Below are positions 9,051-18,012 of a stretch of 64,000 nt of DNA, piece after piece. The notes beneath the pieces are model-generated. The model searched no databases, had not been told where the DNA came from, and saw only the letters and a program-made list of their open reading frames with translations. Numbering within the stretch: the first letter of the stretch is position 1; every line of letters begins with the position of its first letter. Origin of the DNA: Pseudarthrobacter sp. L1SW (GTDB taxonomy: Bacteria > Actinomycetota > Actinomycetes > Actinomycetales > Micrococcaceae); assembly GCF_020809045.1 (NCBI RefSeq), contig NZ_CP078079.1, positions 868,001 to 932,000 of the forward strand, in the 5' to 3' direction. The translations under genes were made by a program, and so were the position numbers.

Positions 9051-10100
9051 ATGACCATCACCCAGACCAAGATTGCATCACCGGCGACCGATGAGCGCGT
9101 CGCCAAGCGCAGTCCCTTGCAGAAGCTCCTCGGCCGGCCTGAAGTCGGTGCCCTGGTGGGCGCAATTGTCCTTTTTGTCTTCTTCGCGTTGGTGTCCCCG
9201 ACGTTCACCCAGCCCAATGCGCTGGCGACCATTCTTTATGGCAGCTCCACAATCGGAATTATGGCCGTAGGGGTGTCGCTGCTGATGATCGGCGGAGAGT
9301 TTGATCTTTCCACTGGTGTCGCCGTGATTTCATCGGCGCTGACGGCGTCGATGTTCAGCTGGTACTTCAGCACGAATGTCTGGGTAGGGGTCCTCCTGGC
9401 TTTGCTGGTGTCCCTCGGTATCGGCTTCATCAACGGCTGGATCCTGATGAAGACCAAGCTGCCAAGCTTTATCGTCACCCTCGCAACCTTCCTGATGCTG
9501 ACCGGCCTGAACCTCGGCCTCACGCGTCTGATTGGTGGTTCCGTCTCATCGCCGTCAATCTCCAACATGGATGGTTTCGATACCGCCCGCGGTGTCTTCG
9601 CCTCCGCGGTGAACATCGCCGGCATTGAAGTAAAAATCACGGTCTTCATCTGGATTGCACTCGTCGCCGTAGCCACCTGGGTGCTGATGCGGACCCGGGT
9701 TGGGAACTGGATCTTCGCCGTCGGAGGTGACGAGAACGCGGCCCGCGCGGTGGGTGTGCCGGTCAAGGCCACCAAGATCGGCCTGTTTATGGGCGTGGGA
9801 TTCTGTGGCTGGGTCCTCGGCATGCATAACCTCTTCGCCTTCGATACCGTGCAGTCCGGTGAAGGCGTGGGCAACGAGTTCCTCTACATCATCGCCGCGG
9901 TGATCGGAGGCTGCCTCCTGACCGGTGGTTACGGTTCTGCGATCGGCGGTGCTATTGGAGCCTTCATCTTCGGCATGGCCAACAAGGGCATCGTCTATGC
10001 GCAGTGGAACCCTGACTGGTTCAAGTTCTTCCTGGGCCTGATGCTGCTCCTGGCCACCATCGTCAACCTCATCGTCAAGCGCCGCGCAGAACTGAAGTAA
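9051..10100 (+). CDS. Sugar ABC transporter permease (RbsC-type)
   Basis: A 349-residue integral membrane protein of the ribose/xylose permease family with 8-10 hydrophobic segments. Family features seen are GVSLLMIGGEFDLSTG in an early helix pair, PSFIVTLATFLMLTG, RAVGVPVKATKIG in the cytoplasmic coupling loop and NEFLYIIAAVIGGCLLTGG near the C-terminus. AAGGAG precedes ATG 9051. It forms the membrane channel for the lipoprotein encoded upstream and is powered by the ATPase encoded 12 nt downstream. A single permease gene implies a homodimer. Confidence 0.9.
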   Translation: MTITQTKIASPATDERVAKRSPLQKLLGRPEVGALVGAIVLFVFFALVSPTFTQPNALATILYGSSTIGIMAVGVSLLMIGGEFDLSTGVAVISSALTASMFSWYFSTNVWVGVLLALLVSLGIGFINGWILMKTKLPSFIVTLATFLMLTGLNLGLTRLIGGSVSSPSISNMDGFDTARGVFASAVNIAGIEVKITVFIWIALVAVATWVLMRTRVGNWIFAVGGDENAARAVGVPVKATKIGLFMGVGFCGWVLGMHNLFAFDTVQSGEGVGNEFLYIIAAVIGGCLLTGGYGSAIGGAIGAFIFGMANKGIVYAQWNPDWFKFFLGLMLLLATIVNLIVKRRAELK

Positions 10101-10112
10101 GGGGCCGGAAAA

Positions 10113-11048
10113 ATGAACGCACATGAAATAGACCAGCAAACGCTGCTCCAGAACGAACGGGACCCCCTAACCCATACCCCAGTCCACCTGCTCTCCCTCG
10201 AGGGCGTGGGCAAGCATTACGGCAACATCATTGCCCTGAGCGACGTCACCATGGCCGTGGACAACGGCCGGGTCACCTGCGTCCTTGGCGACAACGGTGC
10301 AGGCAAGTCCACTCTGATCAAGATCATCGCAGGCCTGCACCAGCATGACGCAGGGGTGTTGAACATCATGGGCGAGGAACGGACGTTCTCTTCCCCCCGT
10401 GATGCTTTGGATGCAGGCATTGCCACCGTGTACCAGGACCTCGCGGTGGTGCCCCTGATGCCGATTTGGCGCAACTTCTTCCTCGGCTCGGAACTGACCA
10501 GCGGGTTCGGCCCGTTCAAGAGCATGGACGTCGAGAAGATGAAGGCCATCACGCTCAAGGAACTGGCCGAGATGGGCATCGACCTCCGCGACGTGGAACA
10601 GCCCATCGGGCAGCTCTCGGGCGGTGAGCGGCAGTGTGTCGCCATCGCGCGGGCTGTTTACTTCGGCGCCAAGGTCCTCATTTTGGACGAGCCGACGGCG
10701 GCGCTCGGCGTGAAGCAGTCAGGCGTCGTTTTGCGCTATATCCTCCAGGCCCGTGACCGCGGCCTCGGGGTCATCTTCATCACCCACAATCCGCATCACG
10801 CTTTCCCAGTGGGCGACCGGTTCCTCCTGCTCAAACGCGGCAAGTCGATCGGCTACTACGACAAAAAAGACATCACCCTGGACGAGCTCACCGCTCAGAT
10901 GGCCGGTGGCGCCGAACTCGCAGAGCTCGCCCATGAGCTCGAGCAGCTCGGCGGCCACAGCGACGTCGTCAAGGAAGTGCAGGCCGAGGTCGCGGACGTG
11001 ACCCACACGTCAGAAGCACCAAAGGAAAGCAGCCCCCGGCACGCCTAG
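10113..11048 (+). CDS. Sugar ABC transporter ATP-binding protein (single NBD)
   Basis: A 311-residue ATPase with Walker [10 protein letters not shown], signature LSGGERQ and Walker [11 protein letters not shown], plus an H-loop in FITHNPHH. Unlike RbsA/XylG of enterobacteria, which carry two nucleotide-binding domains (about 500 residues), this protein has one, so two copies would pair. The N-terminal 30 residues and the acidic, Glu/Val-rich C-terminal 50 residues are poorly conserved extensions. It follows the permease after 12 nt. A hairpin after the stop (11061-11095) may reduce readthrough into the downstream dehydrogenases. Confidence 0.9.
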   Translation: MNAHEIDQQTLLQNERDPLTHTPVHLLSLEGVGKHYGNIIALSDVTMAVDNGRVTCVLGDNGAGKSTLIKIIAGLHQHDAGVLNIMGEERTFSSPRDALDAGIATVYQDLAVVPLMPIWRNFFLGSELTSGFGPFKSMDVEKMKAITLKELAEMGIDLRDVEQPIGQLSGGERQCVAIARAVYFGAKVLILDEPTAALGVKQSGVVLRYILQARDRGLGVIFITHNPHHAFPVGDRFLLLKRGKSIGYYDKKDITLDELTAQMAGGAELAELAHELEQLGGHSDVVKEVQAEVADVTHTSEAPKESSPRHA

Positions 11049-11060
11049 CAGGGACGGGCA

Positions 11061-11095
11061 TGGGGGCCTGCCGGAAATAACCGGACAGGCCCCCA
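11061..11095 (+). terminator. Hairpin downstream of the ABC importer genes
   Basis: A 14-bp stem with one bulged base (11061-11074 with 11081-11095) and an AAATAA loop. No T-run follows, so it may attenuate rather than fully terminate before the next gene at 11144. Confidence 0.6.
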
Positions 11096-11143
11096 ATCGC
11101 CATGCCAAGGCGCAAAAGGAACCACAAGCAGACGGGAAACATC

Positions 11144-12139
11144 ATGACCATCCGGGTTGGCGTCATCGGCGCCGGTGTCATGGGTGCAGACCATATCAGG
11201 AACCTCTCCACCACCATCAGCGGCGCCGAAGTCACCTATGTGGCAGACCTCGACGCCGGGCGTGCAGCGGCGGCCGCGCCTCCGGCGGCCCGGACCACCA
11301 CCGACCCGTCGGAGTTGATCAACTCCAGTGAGGTGGACGCCGTCGTTATTGCTTCCCACGATTCCACCCACGCCGGGCTGGTGTTGGAATGCTTTGAAGC
11401 GATGATGCCCGTGCTCTGCGAGAAGCCCCTGGCCCCTACGCTCCTCGAGAGCCTCGAGGTGGTGGAGGCTGAGGCGGACATCTTTGCAGCAACTGGTGCC
11501 AAGCTGCTGTCAATGGGTTTCATGAGGCGCTTCGACCCGGGCTACGTGGCTCTGCGCCAGTCAGTGCAGGACCGGGTCCAGGGCGAGCCGCTGATAGTCC
11601 ACTGCACCAGCCGCAACGCCTCGGCGGGTCCCGGCACCACAGCCGAATCCGCCATCACCAATTCCGCCATCCACGAACTGGACATCGTCCCCTGGCTGCT
11701 GGACTCGCCCATCGCGGAAGTCTCGTGGCAGGCGGGCCGGAGTTCCCGCTACGCCGGCGGAGGCCTCCAGGACCCGGCGTTCATGCTGTTCCGCCTGGCA
11801 GATGGAACCCTGGCCACCCTGGAGTTGTTCCTCAATGCACAGTACGGCTACACAACCGCGTGTGAGGTTGTGTCGGAGCGGGGCACCACCGCCCTGCCGG
11901 AACCGGCGGACCTGCCCGTGCGGGAGGAAGGCCAACGGCGCTCACGGATTCCCGCTGACTGGCGTCCCCGCTTCGCCGACGCCTACCGGCTCGAGCTGCA
12001 GGCATGGATCTCCTCGCTCGAACTCGGTGAACCGGCCACGCTTGCCACGGGAGAGGACGGTTTGCGGGCATCCCAGGTTGCCCAGGCAATGATCCGGTCG
12101 CTGCACAGCGAAGATGCCTTCACGAAGGTCATCTACTGA
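11144..12139 (+). CDS. Gfo/Idh/MocA family oxidoreductase
   Basis: A 331-residue NAD(P)-dependent dehydrogenase: VGVIGAGVMGADHIRNL Rossmann loop, CEKPLAP (EKP lysine), MRRFDPGY, and NSAIHELDIVPWLL as the catalytic Asp/His region. I chose ATG 11144, which begins directly before the conserved first beta strand; the in-frame ATG at 11102 would add 14 unconserved residues. GGGA at 11134-11137 is a modest ribosome binding site. It lies downstream of the ABC importer and upstream of another dehydrogenase. It resembles the partial protein at 1-876 in its RRFD and C-terminal segments, suggesting related cyclitol-type substrates. Confidence 0.87.
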   Translation: MTIRVGVIGAGVMGADHIRNLSTTISGAEVTYVADLDAGRAAAAAPPAARTTTDPSELINSSEVDAVVIASHDSTHAGLVLECFEAMMPVLCEKPLAPTLLESLEVVEAEADIFAATGAKLLSMGFMRRFDPGYVALRQSVQDRVQGEPLIVHCTSRNASAGPGTTAESAITNSAIHELDIVPWLLDSPIAEVSWQAGRSSRYAGGGLQDPAFMLFRLADGTLATLELFLNAQYGYTTACEVVSERGTTALPEPADLPVREEGQRRSRIPADWRPRFADAYRLELQAWISSLELGEPATLATGEDGLRASQVAQAMIRSLHSEDAFTKVIY

Positions 12140-12254
12140 TGGCGCCTGCACGCCTGCACGCCTGCCCGCGGCACGCGTGCCCGACTCCAATCTCCCGGTG
12201 AAGGCAATTCGCCCGCCTGACCCATTCCTGTAAGTACACCGAAAGGACGAGCCC

Positions 12255-13349
12255 TTGGCTTACATCACCCAGAACCCCACGGCGGGCCCAGTACCGGTAC
12301 GGATCGGTCTTATCGGCTCAGGCTGGATGGGTGCGTTCCATGCCGAAAGCATTGCCCGCCGCGTCCCCAGCGCTGACCTGGCCGCCATCGCCGACCCCAA
12401 CCTCGAGTCCGCGCAGAACCTTGCCCTGGAGCTGGGTACTGCCAAGGTGACGGCCAGCGCTGATGACATCTTGGCCGATCCGGAGATTGACGCCGTGATC
12501 ATCGCCAGCCCTGCACGGTTCCACTCGTCACTCATCGCGCAGGCGGCCGCCGCCGGGAAGCACGTTTTCTGCGAGAAGCCCGCCGGCCAGACCCTCGCTG
12601 AACTCGACGCCGCGCTCGCCGCCGTGGACGAGGCGGGCATCCTGTTCCAGATCGGATTCAACCGCCGGTACGCCGATGACTTCAAGGCAGCGAAGAAGGA
12701 CCTCGCCGCCGGAACCGCAGGAACCCCGCAGCTCCTGCGCTCGCTGACCCGCGACCCCGGGACCGGAAGCATCCCCAACGCGGCCAGGGTCCCGGCCTGG
12801 ACAATCTTCCTTGAAACCTTGATCCATGACTTCGACACCCTCAACTGGTTCAACGAGGGGGCCGAAGCCGTGGAGGTCTACGCCGTGGCCGATGCGCTCG
12901 TGGAGCCGTCCCTGCGCGACCAGGGGTTCCTGGACACCGCCGTGGTGACCATCCGGTACAGCAACGGCGCCGTGGCGGTGGCCGAAGCAAACTTCAGTGC
13001 ACTCTACGGGTACGACGTCCGTGGCGAAGTCTTCGGCTCCAAAGGCATGGTGCAGGCCGGCCGGTCCACCGAAACGGCGGCCCGGCGCTACACCGCAGAA
13101 GGACTTTCGGCGGATACACCGCGCCTCAACGTGGAGCTGTTCCGCCAGGCCTACACGGACGAACTCGCCGACTTCGCCGCGGCCGTGCGGGCAAAGCGCG
13201 ACGGCGTGCCGTCGCCGTCGCCGTCGCCCGATTTCACGCTGACGCCCGGCGCCGCCGATGCCCGCCGTGCCCTGGCTATGGCCCTGGCCTGCATCGAATC
13301 GGTCAAACGCGGGGCCCCCGTCATCGTCAGCGAGAAGGCAGCCCTCTGA
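12255..13349 (+). CDS. Gfo/Idh/MocA family oxidoreductase (inositol 2-dehydrogenase-like)
   Basis: A 364-residue dehydrogenase starting at a TTG codon (12255) preceded by GAAAGGA at 12241-12247, 7 nt away. It shows the Rossmann loop IGLIGSGWMGAFHAESI, CEKPAGQ (EKP lysine), the FNRRYADD segment and ETLIHDFDTLNWF with the catalytic Asp/His pair. A short run of proline and serine (PSPSPSPDF, near residue 320) interrupts the C-terminal domain. Its stop overlaps the start of the next gene by 1 nt, so it forms a coupled trio with the isomerase and the dehydrogenase that follow. An inositol or related substrate is likely by family, not proven. Confidence 0.87.
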   Translation: MAYITQNPTAGPVPVRIGLIGSGWMGAFHAESIARRVPSADLAAIADPNLESAQNLALELGTAKVTASADDILADPEIDAVIIASPARFHSSLIAQAAAAGKHVFCEKPAGQTLAELDAALAAVDEAGILFQIGFNRRYADDFKAAKKDLAAGTAGTPQLLRSLTRDPGTGSIPNAARVPAWTIFLETLIHDFDTLNWFNEGAEAVEVYAVADALVEPSLRDQGFLDTAVVTIRYSNGAVAVAEANFSALYGYDVRGEVFGSKGMVQAGRSTETAARRYTAEGLSADTPRLNVELFRQAYTDELADFAAAVRAKRDGVPSPSPSPDFTLTPGAADARRALAMALACIESVKRGAPVIVSEKAAL

Positions 13350-14134
13350 TGCGCCTGGCCGTCTGCGCCGAGATGGTCTTTTTGGACCTGCCGTTCCTGG
13401 AACGGGTGCGCAGGATCCATGAGGCGGGATTCGACGTCGAACTCTGGGATTCCCGGACCAAGGACGTCCGGGCACTGAAAGCTACCGGGGCCGTCTTCTC
13501 CTCCATGACCGGCTACACGTCCGGCAGCCTGGTGGACCCGGACACGGCCGACGACGTGGTGCGGTCAGCTGAAGCGCTGATCCCCACCGCCGTCGAGCTC
13601 GGCGTCAGCCGCATGGTGGTGCACCCGGCTGAACTGGTGGACGGCCGCGCCGCCCGCCCGGCATACCGCTCCACCGGCCGCATGTGGGCAACGGGCGCGC
13701 GCACCCTGCAGCGGCTGGGCGCCCTGGGCGAAAAGCACGGCGTGACGTTCTGCTTGGAGAACCTGAACACAATCGTCGACCATCCCGGCATTCCGCTGGC
13801 ACGCGCCAAGGACACCCTCGCACTGGTGGAGGCCGCGGGGCACCCGAACGCCAAACTGATGCTGGATCTCTACCACGCCCAACTGGGGGAGGGGAACCTC
13901 ATCGAACTGGTGAGGTCGGCAATGCACTACATCGGTGAAATCCAGGTGGCGGACGTTCCCGGACGCTGCGAGCCGGGCACCGGGGAAATCAACTACGCGG
14001 CTGTGGCCCGGGCCCTGGCCGAGGCCGGCTATGAGGGCACAGTAGGCATGGAGGCGTGGGCGAAGGATGACAGCAACGCAGCCCTCGACGCCTTCCGGAC
14101 CGCTTTTACCGTCTATGCAGAGGAAAAATCATGA
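13349..14134 (+). CDS. Hydroxypyruvate isomerase-family TIM barrel
   Basis: A 261-residue TIM barrel of the Hyi/IolE-like group. Conserved metal and active-site stretches include VVHPAEL, FCLENLNT, LMLDLYHAQLGEG, GEIQVADVPGRCEPG and GMEAWA. The length matches hydroxypyruvate isomerase (about 258 residues) and the Q-x-A-D-x-P-x-R motif is typical of that family. It starts by a 1-nt overlap (TGATG) and ends by a 4-nt overlap (ATGA) with flanking dehydrogenases, so all three are probably made in equal amounts. In this context it may isomerise a keto-sugar or 2-keto acid product of the dehydrogenases rather than hydroxypyruvate itself. Confidence 0.82.
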   Translation: MRLAVCAEMVFLDLPFLERVRRIHEAGFDVELWDSRTKDVRALKATGAVFSSMTGYTSGSLVDPDTADDVVRSAEALIPTAVELGVSRMVVHPAELVDGRAARPAYRSTGRMWATGARTLQRLGALGEKHGVTFCLENLNTIVDHPGIPLARAKDTLALVEAAGHPNAKLMLDLYHAQLGEGNLIELVRSAMHYIGEIQVADVPGRCEPGTGEINYAAVARALAEAGYEGTVGMEAWAKDDSNAALDAFRTAFTVYAEEKS

Positions 14135-15174
14135 AGAATGTAGCGCTTGGCTTGGTCGGCGTAGGCCGGATCGGCGTCATGCACGCCCAGAACATCGCCG
14201 CCCTCAACGAGGTGTTGAATCCGAAGGGAATTAACGTGACCCTCCGCCTCACGGACGTGGCTGAAGAGCATGCCCGGAACGTTGCCGCGGGCCTCGGCGC
14301 CGAGTACCTTTCTTCCGTGGATGCACTGCTCGCCTCCCGCATTGACGGCCTGGTGGTGGCCACGGGCACCGCGACCCATCCCGAGCTGATCAAGGCGGGA
14401 GTGGACGCTGGCATCCCGGTCTTCTGCGAAAAGCCGGTGGCCATGAACGTTGCGGACGCCCTGCCGGTCCTGGACTACATCCGGGACAACAACGGCGTGG
14501 TCCAGATCGGCCACCAGCGGCGTTTCGATGCCGGATACCTTGAGGCACGGCGGGCGTACCAGGCCGGCGAGCTTGGATGGATCCACTCCCTGCGCGCGGT
14601 CACCTGCGACATGGCTCCGCCGCCCGTGGAGTTCCTGGCAACCTCCGGTGGACTCTTCCGGGACTGCTCGGTCCACGACTTCGACATCCTGCGCTGGCTG
14701 ACGGGCCGCGAGATCGTCGAGGTCTACGCCAAGGGCTCCAACAACGGTGACCCGGCAATCGGCGAAGCAGGGGACGTGGATACGGCCCTGGCGCTGGTGA
14801 CGTTCGACGACGGGACGGTAGGCACGGTTTCGGCCACGCGGTACAACGGGGCGGGCCATGACGTGCGCCTGGAAATCCAGGGGTCCAGCCGGTCGCTGAC
14901 GGTGGGCCTGGACGAAAAGACCGCCATGGCCTCGGCCGAACCCGGCGTCGTTTTCCCTTCGGGTGAGCCGCACAGGACCTTCGCCGAGCGTTTCGACCAG
15001 GCATACCGTTCCGAAATGGCCGCCTTCGTTGAGCTTGTCCTGGGCGAGCGGGACAACCCGTGCACGCCCGAGGACGCTGTGGCCGCCTCCCGGGTGGCAG
15101 ACGCCGCCCAGGAGTCCCTGGCCAGCGGCCTCCCGGTGTGGGTGGCAGGAGCTACGGCCAGCCAAATGTCCTGA
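14131..15174 (+). CDS. Gfo/Idh/MocA family oxidoreductase (IolG-like)
   Basis: A 347-residue dehydrogenase with the Rossmann loop GLVGVGRIGVMHAQNI, CEKPVAM (EKP lysine), HQRRFDAGYLEARR and GGLFRDCSVHDFDILRWL, the Asp/His catalytic segment seen in inositol 2-dehydrogenases. ATG 14131 overlaps the previous stop by 4 nt. It ends the plus-strand catabolic operon; a MarR gene converges on it after 14 nt with no obvious terminator between. By family it oxidises myo- or scyllo-inositol or a close analogue, but several paralogues in this locus mean the exact substrates cannot be told apart from sequence alone. Confidence 0.87.
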   Translation: MKNVALGLVGVGRIGVMHAQNIAALNEVLNPKGINVTLRLTDVAEEHARNVAAGLGAEYLSSVDALLASRIDGLVVATGTATHPELIKAGVDAGIPVFCEKPVAMNVADALPVLDYIRDNNGVVQIGHQRRFDAGYLEARRAYQAGELGWIHSLRAVTCDMAPPPVEFLATSGGLFRDCSVHDFDILRWLTGREIVEVYAKGSNNGDPAIGEAGDVDTALALVTFDDGTVGTVSATRYNGAGHDVRLEIQGSSRSLTVGLDEKTAMASAEPGVVFPSGEPHRTFAERFDQAYRSEMAAFVELVLGERDNPCTPEDAVAASRVADAAQESLASGLPVWVAGATASQMS

Positions 15175-15188
15175 GCGACCTTGACGGG

Positions 15189-15638
15189 TCAGGAAACTGC
15201 GTGCAGCTTGGGTAGCGCGTCCACCAGGGGGGCCAGCTCAGGGATGTCCTGCGCCGCCCCCAGCGCACGTTCGAGGGTGGCGTCGTGCACCGGCCTCGCT
15301 TCCTCAAGGAGGCTGAGGCCTGTGGGCGTCAGCTCCGTATAGATTCCCCGGCGGTCGTCAGCGCACAGGATGCGTGTCAGCAGGCCCCTGTCCTCCAGCC
15401 GGTTGACCAGCCGGGTGGTGGCACTGGGGCTCAAAGCAGAAGCGCGGGCCAGCTGCTGCATCCGCATGTGCCAGCCGTCCTGCCTGCTCAGGGCATCCAG
15501 GACCGTGTATTCCACGACCGATAGCTTGTACCGGGACTGGAGGGAGCGCTCCAATTCCGTCTCGATGAGGCCGTGGAGGGCCGCAAGCGTGCGCCAGCCT
15601 TGCGCGCGGACCTCAACGGCGTCGTCCTTAATGCCCAT
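15189..15638 (-). CDS. MarR family transcriptional regulator
   Basis: A 149-residue winged-helix regulator: MRMQQLARASALSPSATTRLVNRLEDRGLLTR is the recognition region (shown here only to locate it), followed by the D-D-R-R-G wing and a long C-terminal dimerisation helix. I chose ATG 15638 because AGGAG (15650-15646) lies 7 nt upstream; the GTG at 15653 would overlap that site. It is divergent from an MFS efflux gene, a classic MarR arrangement in which the regulator represses both. The inducer is unknown. Inverted GTTGC/GCAAC repeats between the genes are the likely operator. Confidence 0.88.
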   Translation of the reverse strand: MGIKDDAVEVRAQGWRTLAALHGLIETELERSLQSRYKLSVVEYTVLDALSRQDGWHMRMQQLARASALSPSATTRLVNRLEDRGLLTRILCADDRRGIYTELTPTGLSLLEEARPVHDATLERALGAAQDIPELAPLVDALPKLHAVS

Positions 15639-15660
15639 GGTGGTACTCCTCACCCAGATA

Positions 15661-15691
15661 GTTGCTTGCGCGGTATATTTGCGTGTGCAAC
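15661..15691. promoter_or_regulatory. MarR operator candidate
   Basis: Inverted repeat GTTGCTTGCGC (15661-15671) and GCGTGTGCAAC (15681-15691), 8 of 11 positions paired, with a 9-nt AT-rich centre. ATAGTTGCTT at 15658-15667 recurs exactly in front of the second MarR/MFS locus at 29403-29412. Confidence 0.6.
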
Positions 15692-15777
15692 AATAAATCC
15701 CGCGCCTGCAACTAGTTTACGCGCAATCCTGCGCACACCAACATGCGCGTCCCCACACAACACGGAGGAGTACCGGC

Positions 15778-16989
15778 ATGCCTGTCGGATTGATAGCACT
15801 GGCCCTTGGAGGCTTTGGAATTGGACTTACGGAGTTTGTGATCATGGGCCTGCTGCCCGAGGTGGCAGCGGACTTCGGTGTCACCGAAGCGGAAGCGGGC
15901 TGGCTCATTTCCGGCTACGCGCTGGCGGTGGTGGTGGGCGCCCTGGGCCTCACCGCGGCCGTCACCCGTTTCCAGCGGAAGCCGGTGCTGGCGGCGCTGC
16001 TGGTCCTGTTCATCGCAGGCAACCTGCTGTCGGCCACCGCAGCCGACTACTGGCCCATGATGGCAGGCCGGGTTGTCGCGGCGCTGGCCCACGGCGCCTT
16101 CTTCGGCATCGGCTCGGTGGTGGCGGCAGGCATGGTTGCCCCTGCGAAGAAGGCGGGCGCCATCGCGCTGATGTTTACCGGCCTGACGGCGGCCAACGTC
16201 CTGGGTGTGCCGCTCGGCACCCTCCTGGGCCAGGCTGCGGGCTGGCGTGCCACCTTCTGGGCCATCACCATCATCGGTTTCCTGGCGCTCGCCGGGATCC
16301 TGGCGCTCGTCCCCAAGGCAGCCGGAGCGCGGGGCGAAACCGGAGGGCTGCGCGGCGAACTGCGGGCCTTCCGCTCCGGGCAGGTATGGCTTTCGATTGT
16401 GGTGACCATCCTCGGTTTCGGGGGCATGTTCGGCGCCTTCACCTACATCGCCTACACCCTCACCGAAGTGTCCGGTTTCGCTGCCGGCACGGTGCCCTGG
16501 CTCCTGATCCTTTTCGGCCTGGGGCTCTTCGCGGGCAACACGCTCGGCGGAAAAGCGGCTGACCGGAACCTGGACCGCACCCTGCTGGTGGTTCTCGCGG
16601 CCCTTACCGCCATCCTCGTCGTCTTTGCCCTCACGGCCACCAGCCAGGTGCTCACTGTGGCCTCACTGGTACTTATGGGCGGCTTCGGTTTCGCCACCGT
16701 ACCCGGCCTACAGATGCGGGTGATGAACTACGCCAGCAGCGCCCCCACCCTGGCCTCCGGTGCAAACATCGGGGCGTTCAATGTGGGCAACGCACTGGGC
16801 GCGTGGCTTGGCGGCGTCACCATTACTGCAGGGCTCGGCTACACCTCGCCCATCTGGGCAGGAGCGGGCATTACAGTGCTGGGCCTGGCGGTCATGGCTT
16901 TCGCAGCGGCTGGCGCCAGGCGCAGCAAGACACCGGCGGGAGTCCTGGAAGCGGCGCCGTCGGACGTCGAAGACGCCCTCAAAGTGTGA
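15778..16989 (+). CDS. MFS transporter, AraJ/arabinose efflux-like (DHA1)
   Basis: A 403-residue 12-helix transporter. It has GFGIGLTEFVIMGLLPEVA in TM1, GYALAVVVGALGLTA in TM2, the central RFQRKPV loop and AGRVVAALAHGAFFGIG in TM4, features of the DHA1 efflux branch (AraJ/YdhP-like). GGAGGAG precedes ATG 15778. It stands opposite a MarR gene with the operator between, so it is probably an inducible exporter of a drug or a metabolite such as a sugar. Just at the stop codon an 18-bp stretch is repeated in tandem, so the stop context has been duplicated. Confidence 0.87.
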   Translation: MPVGLIALALGGFGIGLTEFVIMGLLPEVAADFGVTEAEAGWLISGYALAVVVGALGLTAAVTRFQRKPVLAALLVLFIAGNLLSATAADYWPMMAGRVVAALAHGAFFGIGSVVAAGMVAPAKKAGAIALMFTGLTAANVLGVPLGTLLGQAAGWRATFWAITIIGFLALAGILALVPKAAGARGETGGLRGELRAFRSGQVWLSIVVTILGFGGMFGAFTYIAYTLTEVSGFAAGTVPWLLILFGLGLFAGNTLGGKAADRNLDRTLLVVLAALTAILVVFALTATSQVLTVASLVLMGGFGFATVPGLQMRVMNYASSAPTLASGANIGAFNVGNALGAWLGGVTITAGLGYTSPIWAGAGITVLGLAVMAFAAAGARRSKTPAGVLEAAPSDVEDALKV

Positions 16990-17009
16990 GTCGCCCTCAA
17001 AGTGTGAGT
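16974..17009. repeat. 18-bp tandem duplication at the 3' end of the MFS gene
   Basis: CGCCCTCAAAGTGTGAGT occurs twice head to tail at 16974-16991 and 16992-17009. The first copy contains the TGA stop at 16987-16989, so the duplication leaves the protein unchanged. It looks like recent slippage. Confidence 0.9.
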
Positions 17010-17101
17010 CTTCGTCCAGATGTGCAGGGCTGGATGGCTGACGACTCCACCCTGCCATCGGGGGAGGGGGTGCCGGACGGCGTCCAGGGCCCGCGCGGCG
17101 T

Positions 17102-17995
17102 TCAGGCGCCGAACGGCAGCCGGGGGTCGATGTCCTGTCCGTCCCACGTCTGGCGCACCCAGCCGTGGTGCGGATCGTCGCTGATGAGCCACTCGCGAAC
17201 CGGTCCCGGGCCGGCCATGACGTTCAGGTAGTACAGGTCATAGCCCGGGGCCGCCATGGCGGGGCCGTGCCAGCCGTAAGGCACCAGGACAACATCGCCC
17301 GTACGCACCTCGGCGGACACGTCGATGGGGCGCTCATCGGAGGCGTACACGCGCTGGTAGCCCATGGCATCGGCGTCGGCCGGGGCTGCGGAACTGGCAG
17401 CCACCTGCGTTTCGAAGTAGTAGATCTCCTCCAGCTGCGTCTCGCCGTCCTTTTCCTCGTCGTGCTTGTGAGGGGGATAGGAGGACCAGTTGCCGGCGGG
17501 AGTGAGTACTTCACAGACGATGAACCTGTCGGCCTCCAGCGCGGCGGGCGTCCCGAAGTTGTGGACCTGGCGGGAGCAGTTGCCCGCCCCGCGGAGTTCC
17601 ACGGGGGTCTCGACGGCGGTCACCAGGCGGGTGGGGTACGAATCCTTCGCCGGTGCTGTGGCAATCGCCACGCGACCGCCGTCGGCCGAGCTGATGGTGA
17701 CCTCCCGGCCCGCGCCGGAGTAGAGGACGTCGCTGGGGCCGTGGAACACGGAGGCACGGCCCGCCAGCTGGTATTCCGTGCCGTCCACGGTGACGGTGAA
17801 CGAGCCGTTGAGCGGGACCACAATGCGTTCCTCTGCCGCGGCGGGAAGGACGACGTCGGCCCTTGCGGCCAGGGTGGCCACCTTCAGTCCGGTGTGTGCC
17901 CACCCCTCCACGGAGAGGGAGGAATCGGACGTCCCGATCGAAACATCCCACTTGCCGTCGGCGGCTGTGCCCAGGGGATAGACCCAGTTGGTCAT
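17102..17995 (-). CDS. iolB: 5-deoxy-glucuronate isomerase IolB
   Basis: A 297-residue bicupin of the KduI/IolB family. Recognisable parts are VVPLNGSFTVTVDG in the first cupin, RQVHNFGTP, the metal-binding region PAGNWSSYPPHKHDEEKDG (His/His/Glu ligands), LEEIYYFE, VVLVPYGWHGP and a C-terminal YYLNVMAGP. IolB converts 5-deoxy-D-glucuronate to 5-dehydro-2-deoxy-D-gluconate in myo-inositol catabolism. AAGGAG precedes ATG 17995. It lies 17 nt after a GntR regulator and is presumably repressed with it. The length matches the family. It is the one gene in this island that ties it firmly to inositol; iolC, iolD, iolE and iolA are not in the window. Confidence 0.93.
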   Translation of the reverse strand: MTNWVYPLGTAADGKWDVSIGTSDSSLSVEGWAHTGLKVATLAARADVVLPAAAEERIVVPLNGSFTVTVDGTEYQLAGRASVFHGPSDVLYSGAGREVTISSADGGRVAIATAPAKDSYPTRLVTAVETPVELRGAGNCSRQVHNFGTPAALEADRFIVCEVLTPAGNWSSYPPHKHDEEKDGETQLEEIYYFETQVAASSAAPADADAMGYQRVYASDERPIDVSAEVRTGDVVLVPYGWHGPAMAAPGYDLYYLNVMAGPGPVREWLISDDPHHGWVRQTWDGQDIDPRLPFGA

Positions 17996-18012
17996 GCAGT
18001 TGGCTCCTTGAA

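Noticed and set aside
8000-11048. Naming the importer as a ribose, xylose or inositol transporter
   Set aside because: The components are of the general RbsABC type and no ligand-specific residue pattern can be judged from sequence alone.
12140-12180. GCACGCCTGC direct repeats between two dehydrogenase genes
   Set aside because: Short, imperfect and GC-rich; no symmetry or link to a promoter, so chance slippage is enough.
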